The notes under the pieces: model-generated
What the model saw: only the letters and a program-made list of their open reading frames with translations
What the model was told of the DNA's origin: nothing
Database searches by the model: none
Shown: piece after piece, positions 42,216 through 50,876 of the stretch
Position numbering within the stretch: position 1 is the first letter of the stretch
Layout of the letters: every line of letters starts with the position of its first letter
NCBI RefSeq assembly: GCF_009712225.1
Contig: NZ_WASP01000006.1
Span: 878,826-942,825, forward strand
DNA length: 64,000 bases
Direction of reading: 5' to 3'
Source: Desulfovibrio sp.
Lineage (GTDB): Bacteria; Desulfobacterota; Desulfovibrionia; Desulfovibrionales; Desulfovibrionaceae
Translations under genes and position numbers: made by a program

Positions 42216-43558
42216 GACACGGCCTCGTAGCGCGCACCGGGCAGACGCCTCACCTTGCCGAGCATCTCAAGCCCCACAAGGGCGGCGTTGGCCGCAGCGG
42301 CACTGATCCCCGCGGCATCGGCCAGAACATCTGCATGGGTGGGGCCGTGCTGGCGCAGATACGCAACCAGATCCGGGCTTTCGCCCGTGCTGGCGGCGTG
42401 CTCCGCAGCCGCGCGTTCGCCATCATTGAGCGGCGGCGCTTCTGACGCTGTCGCAGAGGGCGCGGACTCTGTCGAAACAGCCGGAGCAGGATTGGTGATC
42501 GCTTGCGGCGCAGAGGGTTTTGCAGCCTGCATTTCTGCGGAAGTTGCTGAGGGGACATCCTCCTGCAAGCCCTGCTCCTGTTCGGGAACGCTCTGCTCGT
42601 CTATGCCGAAGGGGCGCAGCTGTTCGGCCAGATCGCGCAGCACATCCTCTGCGCAAAAAACGGCGCGCGCGCCCTGCCGCACAAGATCCTGACATCCCAG
42701 GCAATGCGCATCCAGAGCGGGCCCTGGCACGGCGTAGACCTCACGGTTTTGCTCCAGCGCCAGCCGCGCAGTTATGAGGCTGCCCGATCGCTGGGCGGCC
42801 TCCACAACCAGCACCCCCAGCGAAAGCCCGCTGATAATGCGGTTGCGGATGGGGAAGTTGCCCGCGTGCGGCACAGTGCCGGGGGCAAATTCAGAAATCA
42901 GCAGGCCACGGCGCTCCATGGCGTCAAATGCCACCATGTTATCCGGTGGGTACAGCACGTCAATGCCTGTACCCAGTACGCCGATGCTGCGCCCCACCCG
43001 TGCGAGTGCGGCCTCGTGGGCAACCCTGTCGATGCCAAGGGCCATTCCCGAAACAATGGCAATGCCGCAGGCCGAAAGGCAGCGGGCCATGTATTCGGCC
43101 ACAGATCTGCCATGCCGGGTGGCCTTGCGGGAACCCACCACGGCAAAACCCGGAGACTGCAACAGAGAAAGATCACCCCGGCAATAGAGCACAAGGGGCG
43201 CATCAATAATGGAGCGTAAAAGCGCGGGATATTCAGGGTCTGTCCACAGAACTATGGATGCGGAAAGATCGCGGGAGCGGTCCCATTCTTCGCGGGCGGT
43301 TACCCGCCACGAACCTGTGGCAAATTCAGCCGCCTGCCCCTTGTTGACGCCCGCCTCGCCCCACTGCCCGCGAGCCTGAACAGCGGCGTAAGCCGAGCCA
43401 AAGTGCCGCGCAAGGCGTGCGGCAGAACGCGCGCCCAAACCACGGCAGTGCCGCAGGGCAAGGCTGGCCCAGTATTCCTTGCGGGCGGCTTCGTCCATGC
43501 ATGCCCAGTTTCTGCCCTGCCGGGTCATGCCGCCCCCGCTGTCGGGGTCAGCACACAT
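42212..43558 (-). CDS. dprA: DNA-processing protein DprA
   Basis: This 448-residue protein has an N-terminal helix-hairpin region (about 20-70) and a Rossmann core. The core contains VVGSRKATRHG, SGMALGIDRVAHEAAL, GVLGTGIDVLYPPDN, SEFAPGT, FPIRNRIISGLS and GSLITARLALEQNREVYAVPG, all signatures of DprA/Smf. A long Ala/Pro/Ser-rich linker (about 330-375) precedes a C-terminal winged-helix domain. DprA loads RecA on incoming single strands in transformation. ATG 43558 is the first candidate, and ATG 43528 or 43498 are possible. It lies 12 bases after the YbgF-like gene and is coupled to xerC. Confidence 0.95.
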   Translation of the reverse strand: MCADPDSGGGMTRQGRNWACMDEAARKEYWASLALRHCRGLGARSAARLARHFGSAYAAVQARGQWGEAGVNKGQAAEFATGSWRVTAREEWDRSRDLSASIVLWTDPEYPALLRSIIDAPLVLYCRGDLSLLQSPGFAVVGSRKATRHGRSVAEYMARCLSACGIAIVSGMALGIDRVAHEAALARVGRSIGVLGTGIDVLYPPDNMVAFDAMERRGLLISEFAPGTVPHAGNFPIRNRIISGLSLGVLVVEAAQRSGSLITARLALEQNREVYAVPGPALDAHCLGCQDLVRQGARAVFCAEDVLRDLAEQLRPFGIDEQSVPEQEQGLQEDVPSATSAEMQAAKPSAPQAITNPAPAVSTESAPSATASEAPPLNDGERAAAEHAASTGESPDLVAYLRQHGPTHADVLADAAGISAAAANAALVGLEMLGKVRRLPGARYEAVS

Positions 43559-43570
43559 GCTCCGTCCATA

Positions 43571-45019
43571 CTATCGGGCCAATCCGCGCGAACGGGCAAC
43601 GCCCGCAGCCTCAGAGTTGGGAAACTGCGACAGAAGCTTCTTGTACGCCTGCGCCGCACCTTCCTTGTCGCCCATGCGGCTCAGGGTCATGCCGGTTTTC
43701 AGCAGGGCATCGGCATTCTTGTGGTGGCTGGGCCACTGGCTGTTGACCTTTTGGAACTGCGCCAGCGCTTCATTATATTTACCCTGAGCGTACAGACCCT
43801 CGCCTATCCAGTATTCCGCATTGGCGGCAAAACGGCCATGCGGGTACTCCTGCAAAAATGTCTGGAACCGGCTGATGCTCTCAGCGGCGCGGCCAGCCAT
43901 GGCTGGCTGAAGGGCGGTCTTGTAGGCAGCCTCTTCACCCTTGCCGCTCTTGGGCAGCGAGGCGGGTTGCACTTCTGCCGGGGCTGCCGGAGTGGCGGCG
44001 AGAACTGGCGCTGCAGGCACAGCTGTGGGTGCTTTGGCAGCGGCCTTGCCTTTTGCCCCATTTTTTGCAGAGGTAGCGGGGGCTTCGCCGGGCAAGGGCG
44101 GCACAAGGCCAGGAATTTCTGGCGGCAGGGCCAGATCTGCCTGCGGCACTGCAGGCACGGGAACATCGGCATTGCCGCCAGCTGCCGCAACAGGCGGCAG
44201 CATGGGCTGAACCGGCGTGGCAGGCTTGGAGGGAGAGGCAGCCTCTGGCGGCAGGGCAAACGACGCTGCAGCAGTGGCACCGCCTGCGGAAGTTGCGGCG
44301 GGCGCTGTTTTGGCGGCCTTGGCGGCAGCAGCCTCTGCCTTGGCAGCCTCGGCGGCAGCCTTGGCCTCGGCTTTGGCCGCAGCTCTGGCTTCTGCCTTGG
44401 TAAGCGGTTTTTCTGCCGGAGCAGCCTGCACAGGCACAGCCTTGGGCGCAGGCTGGGCAGATTCAACGGCGGGGCTTGCAGCTTCGCGCTGGGGCGCGGC
44501 GGGAATGGGCCGTATGGTGGCCGCCGGATCATTCCAATTGATTGCCTGATTGCTGGCGGGCGTGCTGCCCGAACTGCTGGCAGGCGTGCTCGTCGAAGCT
44601 ACTGCGATGGAAGGTCTGGCGCTCGCCTGCGCGGCATTCTGGCTGGTGGCGGCCTGCTGGCTGGCGGCAGACTCTTCAGTCGGCACAGCCACAGGACCAT
44701 GCTTGGTCAGCTGGGCATCGGGCTGCGCGGGGGTAGCCACGGCGCTTTTGTATGGTTGCGGAGGAATGATGGGCACAACAGTCATGCCGGTCTTTTGCCC
44801 GCCACGGGTGCGCACCTCGTAAACCCTGTTGTTGAGCTGGGCAACCTGCGTATCAAGCGTGTTGACGCTCTGCTCCAGTGTGCGCAGGCGGTGATCTGTC
44901 TCGCGCAGCAGTTTCTGGTTGGTTTCGCTGTTCGATTCAGCCTGACGCACCTTGCCTGAAGAAGCGCACCCCGCAGCCAGCGCAAGGCAAGTCAGCGGTA
45001 CAACGATCAGTTTTTTCAT
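43571..45019 (-). CDS. YbgF/CpoB-like lipoprotein with TPR domain
   Basis: In this 482-residue protein the signal sequence ends ALAAGC, a lipobox, so it is a probable lipoprotein. Next comes a short coiled coil (about 30-75, heptads around ETDHRLRTLEQSVNTLDTQV). A ~270-residue Ala/Pro-rich linker follows, with lysine-alanine repeats (KAEARAAAKAEAKAA). The final ~125 residues are TPR repeats (AESISRFQTFLQEYPHGRFA, YNEALAQFQKVNSQWPSH, FPNSEAA) as in CpoB/YbgF. CpoB coordinates Tol-Pal and peptidoglycan synthesis. There is no tol-pal gene next door, so the link is by similarity. GGAGACAGGG precedes ATG 45019. Confidence 0.8.
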   Translation of the reverse strand: MKKLIVVPLTCLALAAGCASSGKVRQAESNSETNQKLLRETDHRLRTLEQSVNTLDTQVAQLNNRVYEVRTRGGQKTGMTVVPIIPPQPYKSAVATPAQPDAQLTKHGPVAVPTEESAASQQAATSQNAAQASARPSIAVASTSTPASSSGSTPASNQAINWNDPAATIRPIPAAPQREAASPAVESAQPAPKAVPVQAAPAEKPLTKAEARAAAKAEAKAAAEAAKAEAAAAKAAKTAPAATSAGGATAAASFALPPEAASPSKPATPVQPMLPPVAAAGGNADVPVPAVPQADLALPPEIPGLVPPLPGEAPATSAKNGAKGKAAAKAPTAVPAAPVLAATPAAPAEVQPASLPKSGKGEEAAYKTALQPAMAGRAAESISRFQTFLQEYPHGRFAANAEYWIGEGLYAQGKYNEALAQFQKVNSQWPSHHKNADALLKTGMTLSRMGDKEGAAQAYKKLLSQFPNSEAAGVARSRGLAR

Positions 45020-45458
45020 CCCTGTCTCCAGCACAAGAGTATTCGTGCGTTGAAATATCTTTCAATGCGTCAAAAACCCGCAACAGACGCTCATCATACT
45101 TTTTGGCAATGTCGCCGGGGCCTTTGCAGCGATGGGTGAAGGCATGCAAGGCGCGTAAGCGGCCAAGCTTTCTTGTGCCTCAACCCCGACCATATTTCAA
45201 GAACTCTTGCAGCGGCAGCGTTTTTCAGGCAAGAACAGGCTTGCTCACGCTATTACAGAACAACAGTTACGGACAAACAGGGCATTACGGCGCGGAAAAA
45301 GCTGCTACACAGCCTGCCGAATGCGTCTTGCAGCCTGGTATGACGCCGATCTGGCAACAGGGCTTATGCAACGCGTTTGCCCTGTGCTGCGGCCAACTCA
45401 GCGAGAACATTATGAACCGTTCCTATCCGGCATCAAGCCATACCGGAGGCGAAGCCTG
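45020..45458. other. Intergenic region between divergent genes
   Basis: This stretch of about 440 bases holds the leaders of the YbgF-like gene (minus) and the membrane protein (plus). No gene, tRNA or clear repeat is seen; the frames crossing it lack domain features. Confidence 0.5.
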
Positions 45459-46478
45459 ATGAATTTTTTCCAGGAAATGGCGGCGACCCTTACCACATGG
45501 ATGGACGCGTTGCGGCATCTTGGACAGTCCTTTCCCCTGGCGCGCATGGGCCTTGATGCCCTGAGCGTGGCCCTGCCGCTGGCCGCCCTGCTGGCCTTTG
45601 TGGGTCTTAACTTCATGTCGGCCACCGCGAGGGCGCTGGCTGTCACGCGCAAGCGCGCCTCATACGAAAAATGCGCCCGCCAGCTGGCCCTGCTGGCCCT
45701 GTTGATGGGCTGGCTGCTGCTGATCTGTGGCCGCGTATGGCTCTTTTTTACCCAAGGTTCCTACACACCCGATTCACTTTCTGACTTTATGGTCGAAATG
45801 AGCTGGGTCATGCTGGGCCTGGCGGTGCTGTTCAACAGCCTGTACTTTGCCCTGTGGAAGTTTCTGGTCAAGCTGCCCATGCTGCACGTGGGCCTCGGCG
45901 TTGTAAGCGGCATTCAGGCGTGCATTGCCACGGCAGCCTCCCTGGCCGCCGCACGCATGCTTATGGCGCTGGCGCGCCCCGATGCGGACATGCTGACCCT
46001 CGGGCACATCTATGTGCCGGGTTTCGGCACGCCCTTCTGGTGCGCCCTTTTCTGGTCGCTGCCGCTCACGCTGGCAGTGGCTGGCGGCATGGGCGCCTTC
46101 TGGCTTGTGCTGCGCCGCAAATACGACGACTTTGGCCGCGACCATTACAACACCATGCTTCCCTGGTGCTCCATGTGGGCGCGCAACGCCTGGGCGGTCT
46201 TTTGGGTGATTTTGCTGGCATCGTCAGTATTTGACGTGCAACGCGAATGGCAGAGCGAAGCCTTTACTGCCATGGACGCCGTGCTGGAAAGCGCCGAGCT
46301 GCTGCTCTGGCTGGTGCCCGCCCTGCTGTGGACCCTCGTGGCCCGCAGCGCAACGCCCATGCGCCACAAGCTCACCCTGCTGGCAGCCCTAGTGCTGGCC
46401 GTGGCCGTTATGCTGCCCTTTTACGCCAGCATGACAGAAATCACCATGCCAGCGGTTCTTACCGAGGGTATTGAATAA
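45459..46478 (+). CDS. Multi-spanning membrane protein of unknown function
   Basis: This 339-residue protein has about eight hydrophobic helices (for example ALSVALPLAALLAFVGLNF, LALLALLMGWLLLICGRVW, LLLWLVPALLWTLV). There are few charged residues in the helices and short basic loops. Start ATG 45459 follows CCGGAGGCG; upstream open sequence in the same frame is not used. I do not recognise the family. It is a single-gene unit with a terminator 30 bases downstream, facing a convergent glycosyltransferase pair. Confidence 0.6.
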   Translation: MNFFQEMAATLTTWMDALRHLGQSFPLARMGLDALSVALPLAALLAFVGLNFMSATARALAVTRKRASYEKCARQLALLALLMGWLLLICGRVWLFFTQGSYTPDSLSDFMVEMSWVMLGLAVLFNSLYFALWKFLVKLPMLHVGLGVVSGIQACIATAASLAAARMLMALARPDADMLTLGHIYVPGFGTPFWCALFWSLPLTLAVAGGMGAFWLVLRRKYDDFGRDHYNTMLPWCSMWARNAWAVFWVILLASSVFDVQREWQSEAFTAMDAVLESAELLLWLVPALLWTLVARSATPMRHKLTLLAALVLAVAVMLPFYASMTEITMPAVLTEGIE

Positions 46479-46507
46479 CGTTGGCCGCACAGTTTGCGAT
46501 ACAACTA

Positions 46508-46533
46508 AACCCCGCCTCACGGCGGGGTTTTTC
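46508..46533 (+). terminator. Terminator
   Basis: CCCCGCC pairs with GGCGGGG around TCAC, followed by TTTTTCG. It ends the membrane-protein gene, 30 bases after its stop. Confidence 0.92.
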
Positions 46534-46569
46534 GTTTTCATGCGGCATGGTAGCAGATTGCGTCAGCGG

Positions 46570-47856
46570 CTATTTTTTGCCGTACTGTTTGCGCCATTCG
46601 TCGAGAAACAGCAGGGCGGTCTCTGTTTCTGTCAACGCGCCGCTACGGGCGCGCAAGGCGCTTATAACGTCGTCAAAGCCCGCATTGGGCCCAAGGCCAA
46701 GACCCTGCACCACGCCTGCAAGCTCGGCGCGTATTTCTGGCGTAAGCACAGCATCCACATCAGGCGGCAGGGCCTGTACTGCATCCTCCGCCTGGGGCCA
46801 CGCCCCAAGCTTCTGCTCCATAAAATCAAGCAGGGCCTTCATGCGCTGCTCATAGGTATGGTCGCGCAGCACACGGGCGCGGGCGCGGGCGGCAAAAGCC
46901 TGGCGTTCTTCGGGGTGCGCAATAAAGTGCTCTATGGCCGCATAGAATTCTTCCAGCGTACCAAAGGTTGCCAGTTCGTCCTGCGCAAACAGCTCTGGCA
47001 TAAGCGCCCGCCGATCCACAAGCTGAAAAGCCCCCATGGCCGCCAGCTCAAACGTGCGCGGATTGACAAAATCGCCCCTGCTCACAAGCTCAGCAGTGCC
47101 GAGGCTTGAGTGCAGGTTCAGGTTTACCCGCGTGGCATTGTAAATCTTTACGCATTCATCGGCTTCAATACGCGCGCCACCGCGCTGCACGTGGGCGGCA
47201 AGCAGGGTTTCGCCGTCCCAGTCCGAACCCCATATCTTGAAATCGCGCCCGATCAGCTGACGGAAGGCCAGCCTGCGGTTTGGGTAGCCAGCGCCCAGAA
47301 AGCCAATATCCGCGCCGTACTCGCGCCGTTCCTGATCGTTGAGTTGCAGCGGCTTGTGAAAGTCTGGCTGGGCCGCCAGCGGCAGATAAAGGGCGTTGCC
47401 CTGCCCTATGCCCGCCAGCATGGACAAAAACGGCTCTTTCTGGATGACGGCAAAAACATCGTACAGGGGGGCGTAGCCTTTCCAGTAGTCAAAAATTTCG
47501 TGGTCTTCCACAAACCACATGGCCGTGCGGATGCCCGCCCTGCGCAGACGCTGCAACAGGCTGCGCCCAAGCGGAGCCTGCGCCATGGCAAGCACCAGAT
47601 GCGGTTCCTGCGCCTGAACCTGCGCCCACACTGCCTGTGAAACCACCTGCAAAAATGAATTCTCCAGCTGGGCGGTCTGCGCCGGTGCCAGCCCAAGACC
47701 TCGCAGGCCCGTAAAGCCCGCATGCAGCAACGGAGCCTCGAACACGCGCACGCTGTGCCCCAGGGCGCTGAGAGCGCTGGCGCAATATCTGCCAATGGGC
47801 AGCGAGCCGCCGTACATGGGCAGCACCACAAGAATTCGCAGAGGAACGGCGGGCAT
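46570..47856 (-). CDS. Glycosyltransferase (CgeB/GT4-like, Glyco_trans_1_2)
   Basis: This 428-residue GT-B fold protein has an N-terminal domain with ILVVLPMYGGSLPIGRYCA and AMWFVEDHEIFDYW. The C-terminal donor domain has GADIGFLGAGYPNRRL, FKIWGSDWDG, and NLHSSLGTAELVSRGDFVNPRTFELAAMG, in which the final NxRxFE segment is the usual UDP-sugar-binding glutamate region. This arrangement matches the CgeB/YkvP-like transferases. It is encoded immediately downstream of a heptosyltransferase-type gene with its start at that gene's stop. Together they may add core LPS or flagellin sugars. The substrate is unknown. Confidence 0.8.
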   Translation of the reverse strand: MPAVPLRILVVLPMYGGSLPIGRYCASALSALGHSVRVFEAPLLHAGFTGLRGLGLAPAQTAQLENSFLQVVSQAVWAQVQAQEPHLVLAMAQAPLGRSLLQRLRRAGIRTAMWFVEDHEIFDYWKGYAPLYDVFAVIQKEPFLSMLAGIGQGNALYLPLAAQPDFHKPLQLNDQERREYGADIGFLGAGYPNRRLAFRQLIGRDFKIWGSDWDGETLLAAHVQRGGARIEADECVKIYNATRVNLNLHSSLGTAELVSRGDFVNPRTFELAAMGAFQLVDRRALMPELFAQDELATFGTLEEFYAAIEHFIAHPEERQAFAARARARVLRDHTYEQRMKALLDFMEQKLGAWPQAEDAVQALPPDVDAVLTPEIRAELAGVVQGLGLGPNAGFDDVISALRARSGALTETETALLFLDEWRKQYGKK

Positions 47857-49139
47857 CAGTAGTATCTCCCTGGCGGCAACATCCAGTCCGCATCATTACA
47901 GAGCCATTGTTCAAGGTCGGCGGGGGGCGGGGGCGTCATGGCGCGGCCAGCGGGATCGAGCGACACATGCAGGCGGCCTGCCAGAAATTTGCGCACATAT
48001 CGACGTTCGGCCTCGTGCGGGTCGTGCCCGGCCAGTAACCGGGGCAGCGCCCCAAGGGCATCAAAGCCTGTGCGCCAGAGCTGCAAACCCTCCACAAGTG
48101 CCGGCCATGGCTTTTCATCTGCCGCCGCCGCTGGCAGAGCATTCTTTATACCGCCAAGCACGGCCACCAGCGAGCGTAGCAGTTCCACCTGCGTAAACGG
48201 CTGGCCACAGACAACATTGTAGGGGCAAGGTGCGGTTTCAAGGCAGGGGGCACATGCGCGGCAGGTTTGCCACACGTAGTGGCCCTCGCCGTAGGGGCCT
48301 GTTTCGTGCTGCCAGGCAGAGGACAGAAAAAACGCCAGCACAGGCACGCCAAGGTGCGCGCCAAGGTGCATGATGCCCGTATCGGGCGTGATCAGGGCAT
48401 CCAGCTCGTCTACGGCTTCCACAAGCGCGGGCCAGTCTGTTTTGCCGCTGAGGTCTTCAATCGACGACAGCATCCTGGCGGGCAGATGCCGCATGAGCTG
48501 GCGAGCTGCGGGTTTCTCTGCCGCAGAACCTAGCAGAAACACACGCGGGCCGCCCATGGCCCCAAAGGCCGTGCGCACAACTTCGGCCAGCACGGGTACG
48601 GGCAAAGAGCGGCGCGATTCGCGCCCGGCAAGCACCACGCCCAGACCGCGCCCACCGGGGCTCGCCACAGGGTTGATGCTATGTGGCTCCACCGGTTCAG
48701 AAGCAAAATGCGCCCAAAAATCCACCAGATTAAGTGGGGCCAGAGCCCGACGCTCGCTTGTTCTGAAGGCAAGCCGTGCCCAGGGCGAGCGCGAGATTCC
48801 CCCTGCCTCTGGCCGGTAACCGTGCACCAGCCCTTCATCAAAAACACGGCACAGGGCCGCCGTAGTGCCGGAAAAATTGCAGTTGTACACGGCCTCAAAG
48901 TGCAAGCCCTGCCACCGCAGCAGCACGGCAGTATTGCGCGCCAGCGCCTCGGCCTCTGGCCTGCCGTGCACCGACAGGGCATGCGGCTCAACAAAGGGAT
49001 AGAGCACCCTGACCAGCGGAACCAGGCCGGCATCCACAGCAAGGTGCACCTCGCCGCGCCCGGCCAGGCTCAGCAACAGGCGTTTGGTCTGCACCAGATC
49101 GCCAAAGCGTGCCGCCTGTATGACCAGAAATTTGGGCAT
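47856..49139 (-). CDS. Family 9 glycosyltransferase (heptosyltransferase-like)
   Basis: This 427-residue GT-B protein starts MPKFLVIQAARFGDLVQT, the GT9 first strand. It has the donor domain with VFLLGSAAEKPAAR, DALITPDTGIMHLGAHLGVPVLAFF and CPYNVVCG. The family includes ADP-heptose:LPS heptosyltransferases. The usual DTGxMHLA is here DTGIMHLG. ACGGAATGAT precedes ATG 49139. It overlaps the next glycosyltransferase start by one base, so both are made together. An acceptor in the LPS core, or a flagellar protein, is possible. Confidence 0.85.
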   Translation of the reverse strand: MPKFLVIQAARFGDLVQTKRLLLSLAGRGEVHLAVDAGLVPLVRVLYPFVEPHALSVHGRPEAEALARNTAVLLRWQGLHFEAVYNCNFSGTTAALCRVFDEGLVHGYRPEAGGISRSPWARLAFRTSERRALAPLNLVDFWAHFASEPVEPHSINPVASPGGRGLGVVLAGRESRRSLPVPVLAEVVRTAFGAMGGPRVFLLGSAAEKPAARQLMRHLPARMLSSIEDLSGKTDWPALVEAVDELDALITPDTGIMHLGAHLGVPVLAFFLSSAWQHETGPYGEGHYVWQTCRACAPCLETAPCPYNVVCGQPFTQVELLRSLVAVLGGIKNALPAAAADEKPWPALVEGLQLWRTGFDALGALPRLLAGHDPHEAERRYVRKFLAGRLHVSLDPAGRAMTPPPPADLEQWLCNDADWMLPPGRYY

Positions 49140-49356
49140 ATCATTCCGTAAGTATGTTGATGGCCGCAAGTATCCGCAAAACTGCCAATTGCCCACAATC
49201 TAAGGCAATCAGGCCACCTAGGCAAGCAAGGTTCGCCGCAGCGGCGCCCACGCAACTATTGCTGCTTTGCAAATACGGCGGCGCGCTGGCCCTTTGCAAA
49301 ATATTTCGCGCTGCTGTATGCTCGCTCTCAAGCTTCTTTCACCCTTTGGATCACAC

Positions 49357-50049
49357 ATGCGCACACAGCCCACCGCACCGCTCTACCCCATATTTATTTC
49401 GCTCTCGGGCATTCGCTGTCTGGTTGTCGGCCTTGGTCAGGTGGGGCAACGCAAGCTTTCGGGCCTGCTGGCCTGCGACCCGGCCTCTGTGCTGGTGCTT
49501 GATCTCGCAGAGCCCATGGCTGAAGCCGCAGCCCTGCTGAATGATTCGCGCGTATGCTTTGAGCGCCGCAGCTGCACACAGGCCGACCTGCAAGGCTGCG
49601 CCCTCGTTTTTGCTGCCACAGGCAGTGCGGCAGAAAACAGCCGCATTGCCGCCCTGTGCGCCGAGGCGGGCATATTGTGCAATAGCGCCAGTAATCCCGA
49701 GGAAGGCTGCTTTCAGGTGCCCGCCATTGCGCGTCGTACACCGCTGGCTGCGGCCCTCTCTACCGGTGGGGCAAGCCCTGCCCTTGCGCGACGCTGGAAG
49801 GGCGAGCTTGAGCACTGGCTGGAGCCCCGCGCGCGCATGGCTGCCCTGATGGGTCGGTTACGGCCTCTGGTTCTTGCCTTGGGCGAAGATACAGGGCAGA
49901 ATACACGATTGTTCCGAAAGCTTGCGGATTCTTCTCTGCAACAATGGCTGGAAGAAAACGACCTTGAAAACTGTCGACGCTGTTTGCAGGCGGAGCTGCC
50001 GCCCGCATTGCACGCTGATATAGCGGAGTTACTCCATGATCTCCCCTGA
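49357..50049 (+). CDS. Precorrin-2 dehydrogenase / siroheme ferrochelatase-type protein
   Basis: In this 230-residue protein an N-terminal Rossmann domain (GIRCLVVGLGQVGQRKLSGLL) precedes the catalytic region (NSASNPEEGCFQVPAIARR, LAAALSTGGASPALAR). This is the hallmark of the CysG N-terminal/Met8p family. It oxidises precorrin-2 to sirohydrochlorin, on the way to siroheme needed by sulfite reductase. In sulfate reducers sirohydrochlorin can also feed haem synthesis. Start ATG 49357 follows TTTGGATCAC. It overlaps the next gene by 14 bases and belongs to the hemA cluster. Confidence 0.9.
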   Translation: MRTQPTAPLYPIFISLSGIRCLVVGLGQVGQRKLSGLLACDPASVLVLDLAEPMAEAAALLNDSRVCFERRSCTQADLQGCALVFAATGSAAENSRIAALCAEAGILCNSASNPEEGCFQVPAIARRTPLAAALSTGGASPALARRWKGELEHWLEPRARMAALMGRLRPLVLALGEDTGQNTRLFRKLADSSLQQWLEENDLENCRRCLQAELPPALHADIAELLHDLP

Positions 50050-50863
50050 ATTTTCCACCGCCGTGACCCTGCTGCTCTATGGCTCGGCCAGCGTTGCGGG
50101 GCTTGCGGGCATAGTTGCCCGTGCGCCTCTGTGGCGCAAAATCGGTTGCACACTGGCCGTGGTGGGCTTTGCCTGCCAGACCTTCATGCTGTTTATGGGC
50201 TTTCATAAAGCCCTGCCCGGCGGCCTGAGCGCTGGCGCGTATTTTCAGCTGATGGCCTGGTTTGTGGTGCTGTGCGGCATTGCCGCATGGGCCAAGCTAC
50301 GACAGGAAATACCGCTGGTATTTGCCACGCCTCTGGGCCTTATGCTGTTTGCCATGTCGGCTCCGTATTTGGCCTCTGTGGTGCAGGTTCCGCCTTCTCT
50401 CACCACCTCGTTTTACGCCCTGCACATAGGTTCGCTCTTTTTGAGTCTGGCCCTGTTGGCGCTGGCCTTTGCCGCCGGGGCGCTGTTTCTGTTCATTGAA
50501 GGGCGCATCAAGAGCAAGCTGACCATGAAGGGCTTCTGGCTCGACATGCCCGCCCTTTCCATGCTCGACAAGATCAATGCCATCGCCACCATGGTGGGCT
50601 TTCCCCTGTACACCCTGGGCATAGTTTCGGGGCTTATCTGGGCCAAACCTGTTTTTGGCGGTACGGTTACGGGCGACCCCAAGGAAGTTATCAGCATTGT
50701 GATCTGGCTGTTTTATTCGGTGCTGTTCCACAACCGGATCACTCAGGGCTGGAAAGGCCGCAAGCCAGCACAACTTGCTGTTTTTGTTTTTATTCTGTGC
50801 CTCTTTTCAATCATTGTGGTGAATACCTTTATGGAAACCCACCACGCATTCATCCGGCGCTGA
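50036..50863 (+). CDS. HemX/CcsA-like cytochrome c assembly-type membrane protein
   Basis: This 275-residue protein has about eight transmembrane helices. The family core is GAYFQLMAWFVVLCG, TTSFYALHIGSLFLSLALLALAFAAGALFLFIEGR and GFPLYTLGIVSGLIWAK, with His in ALHIG and a WxxD-less loop. It resembles the HemX/CcsA (ResC/CcmC) superfamily, which bind or handle haem. A HemX protein beside hemA is a recurring arrangement and is thought to tune glutamyl-tRNA reductase level. The start overlaps the upstream gene, implying coupling. Confidence 0.8.
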   Translation: MISPEFSTAVTLLLYGSASVAGLAGIVARAPLWRKIGCTLAVVGFACQTFMLFMGFHKALPGGLSAGAYFQLMAWFVVLCGIAAWAKLRQEIPLVFATPLGLMLFAMSAPYLASVVQVPPSLTTSFYALHIGSLFLSLALLALAFAAGALFLFIEGRIKSKLTMKGFWLDMPALSMLDKINAIATMVGFPLYTLGIVSGLIWAKPVFGGTVTGDPKEVISIVIWLFYSVLFHNRITQGWKGRKPAQLAVFVFILCLFSIIVVNTFMETHHAFIRR

Positions 50864-50876
50864 CCGGGCTATAGCC

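Noticed and set aside
43403-44959. 518-codon plus-strand frame opposite dprA and the YbgF-like gene
   Set aside because: Its Gly/Arg/Ser-rich low-complexity sequence is the mirror of the Ala/Pro-rich linkers on the coding strand.
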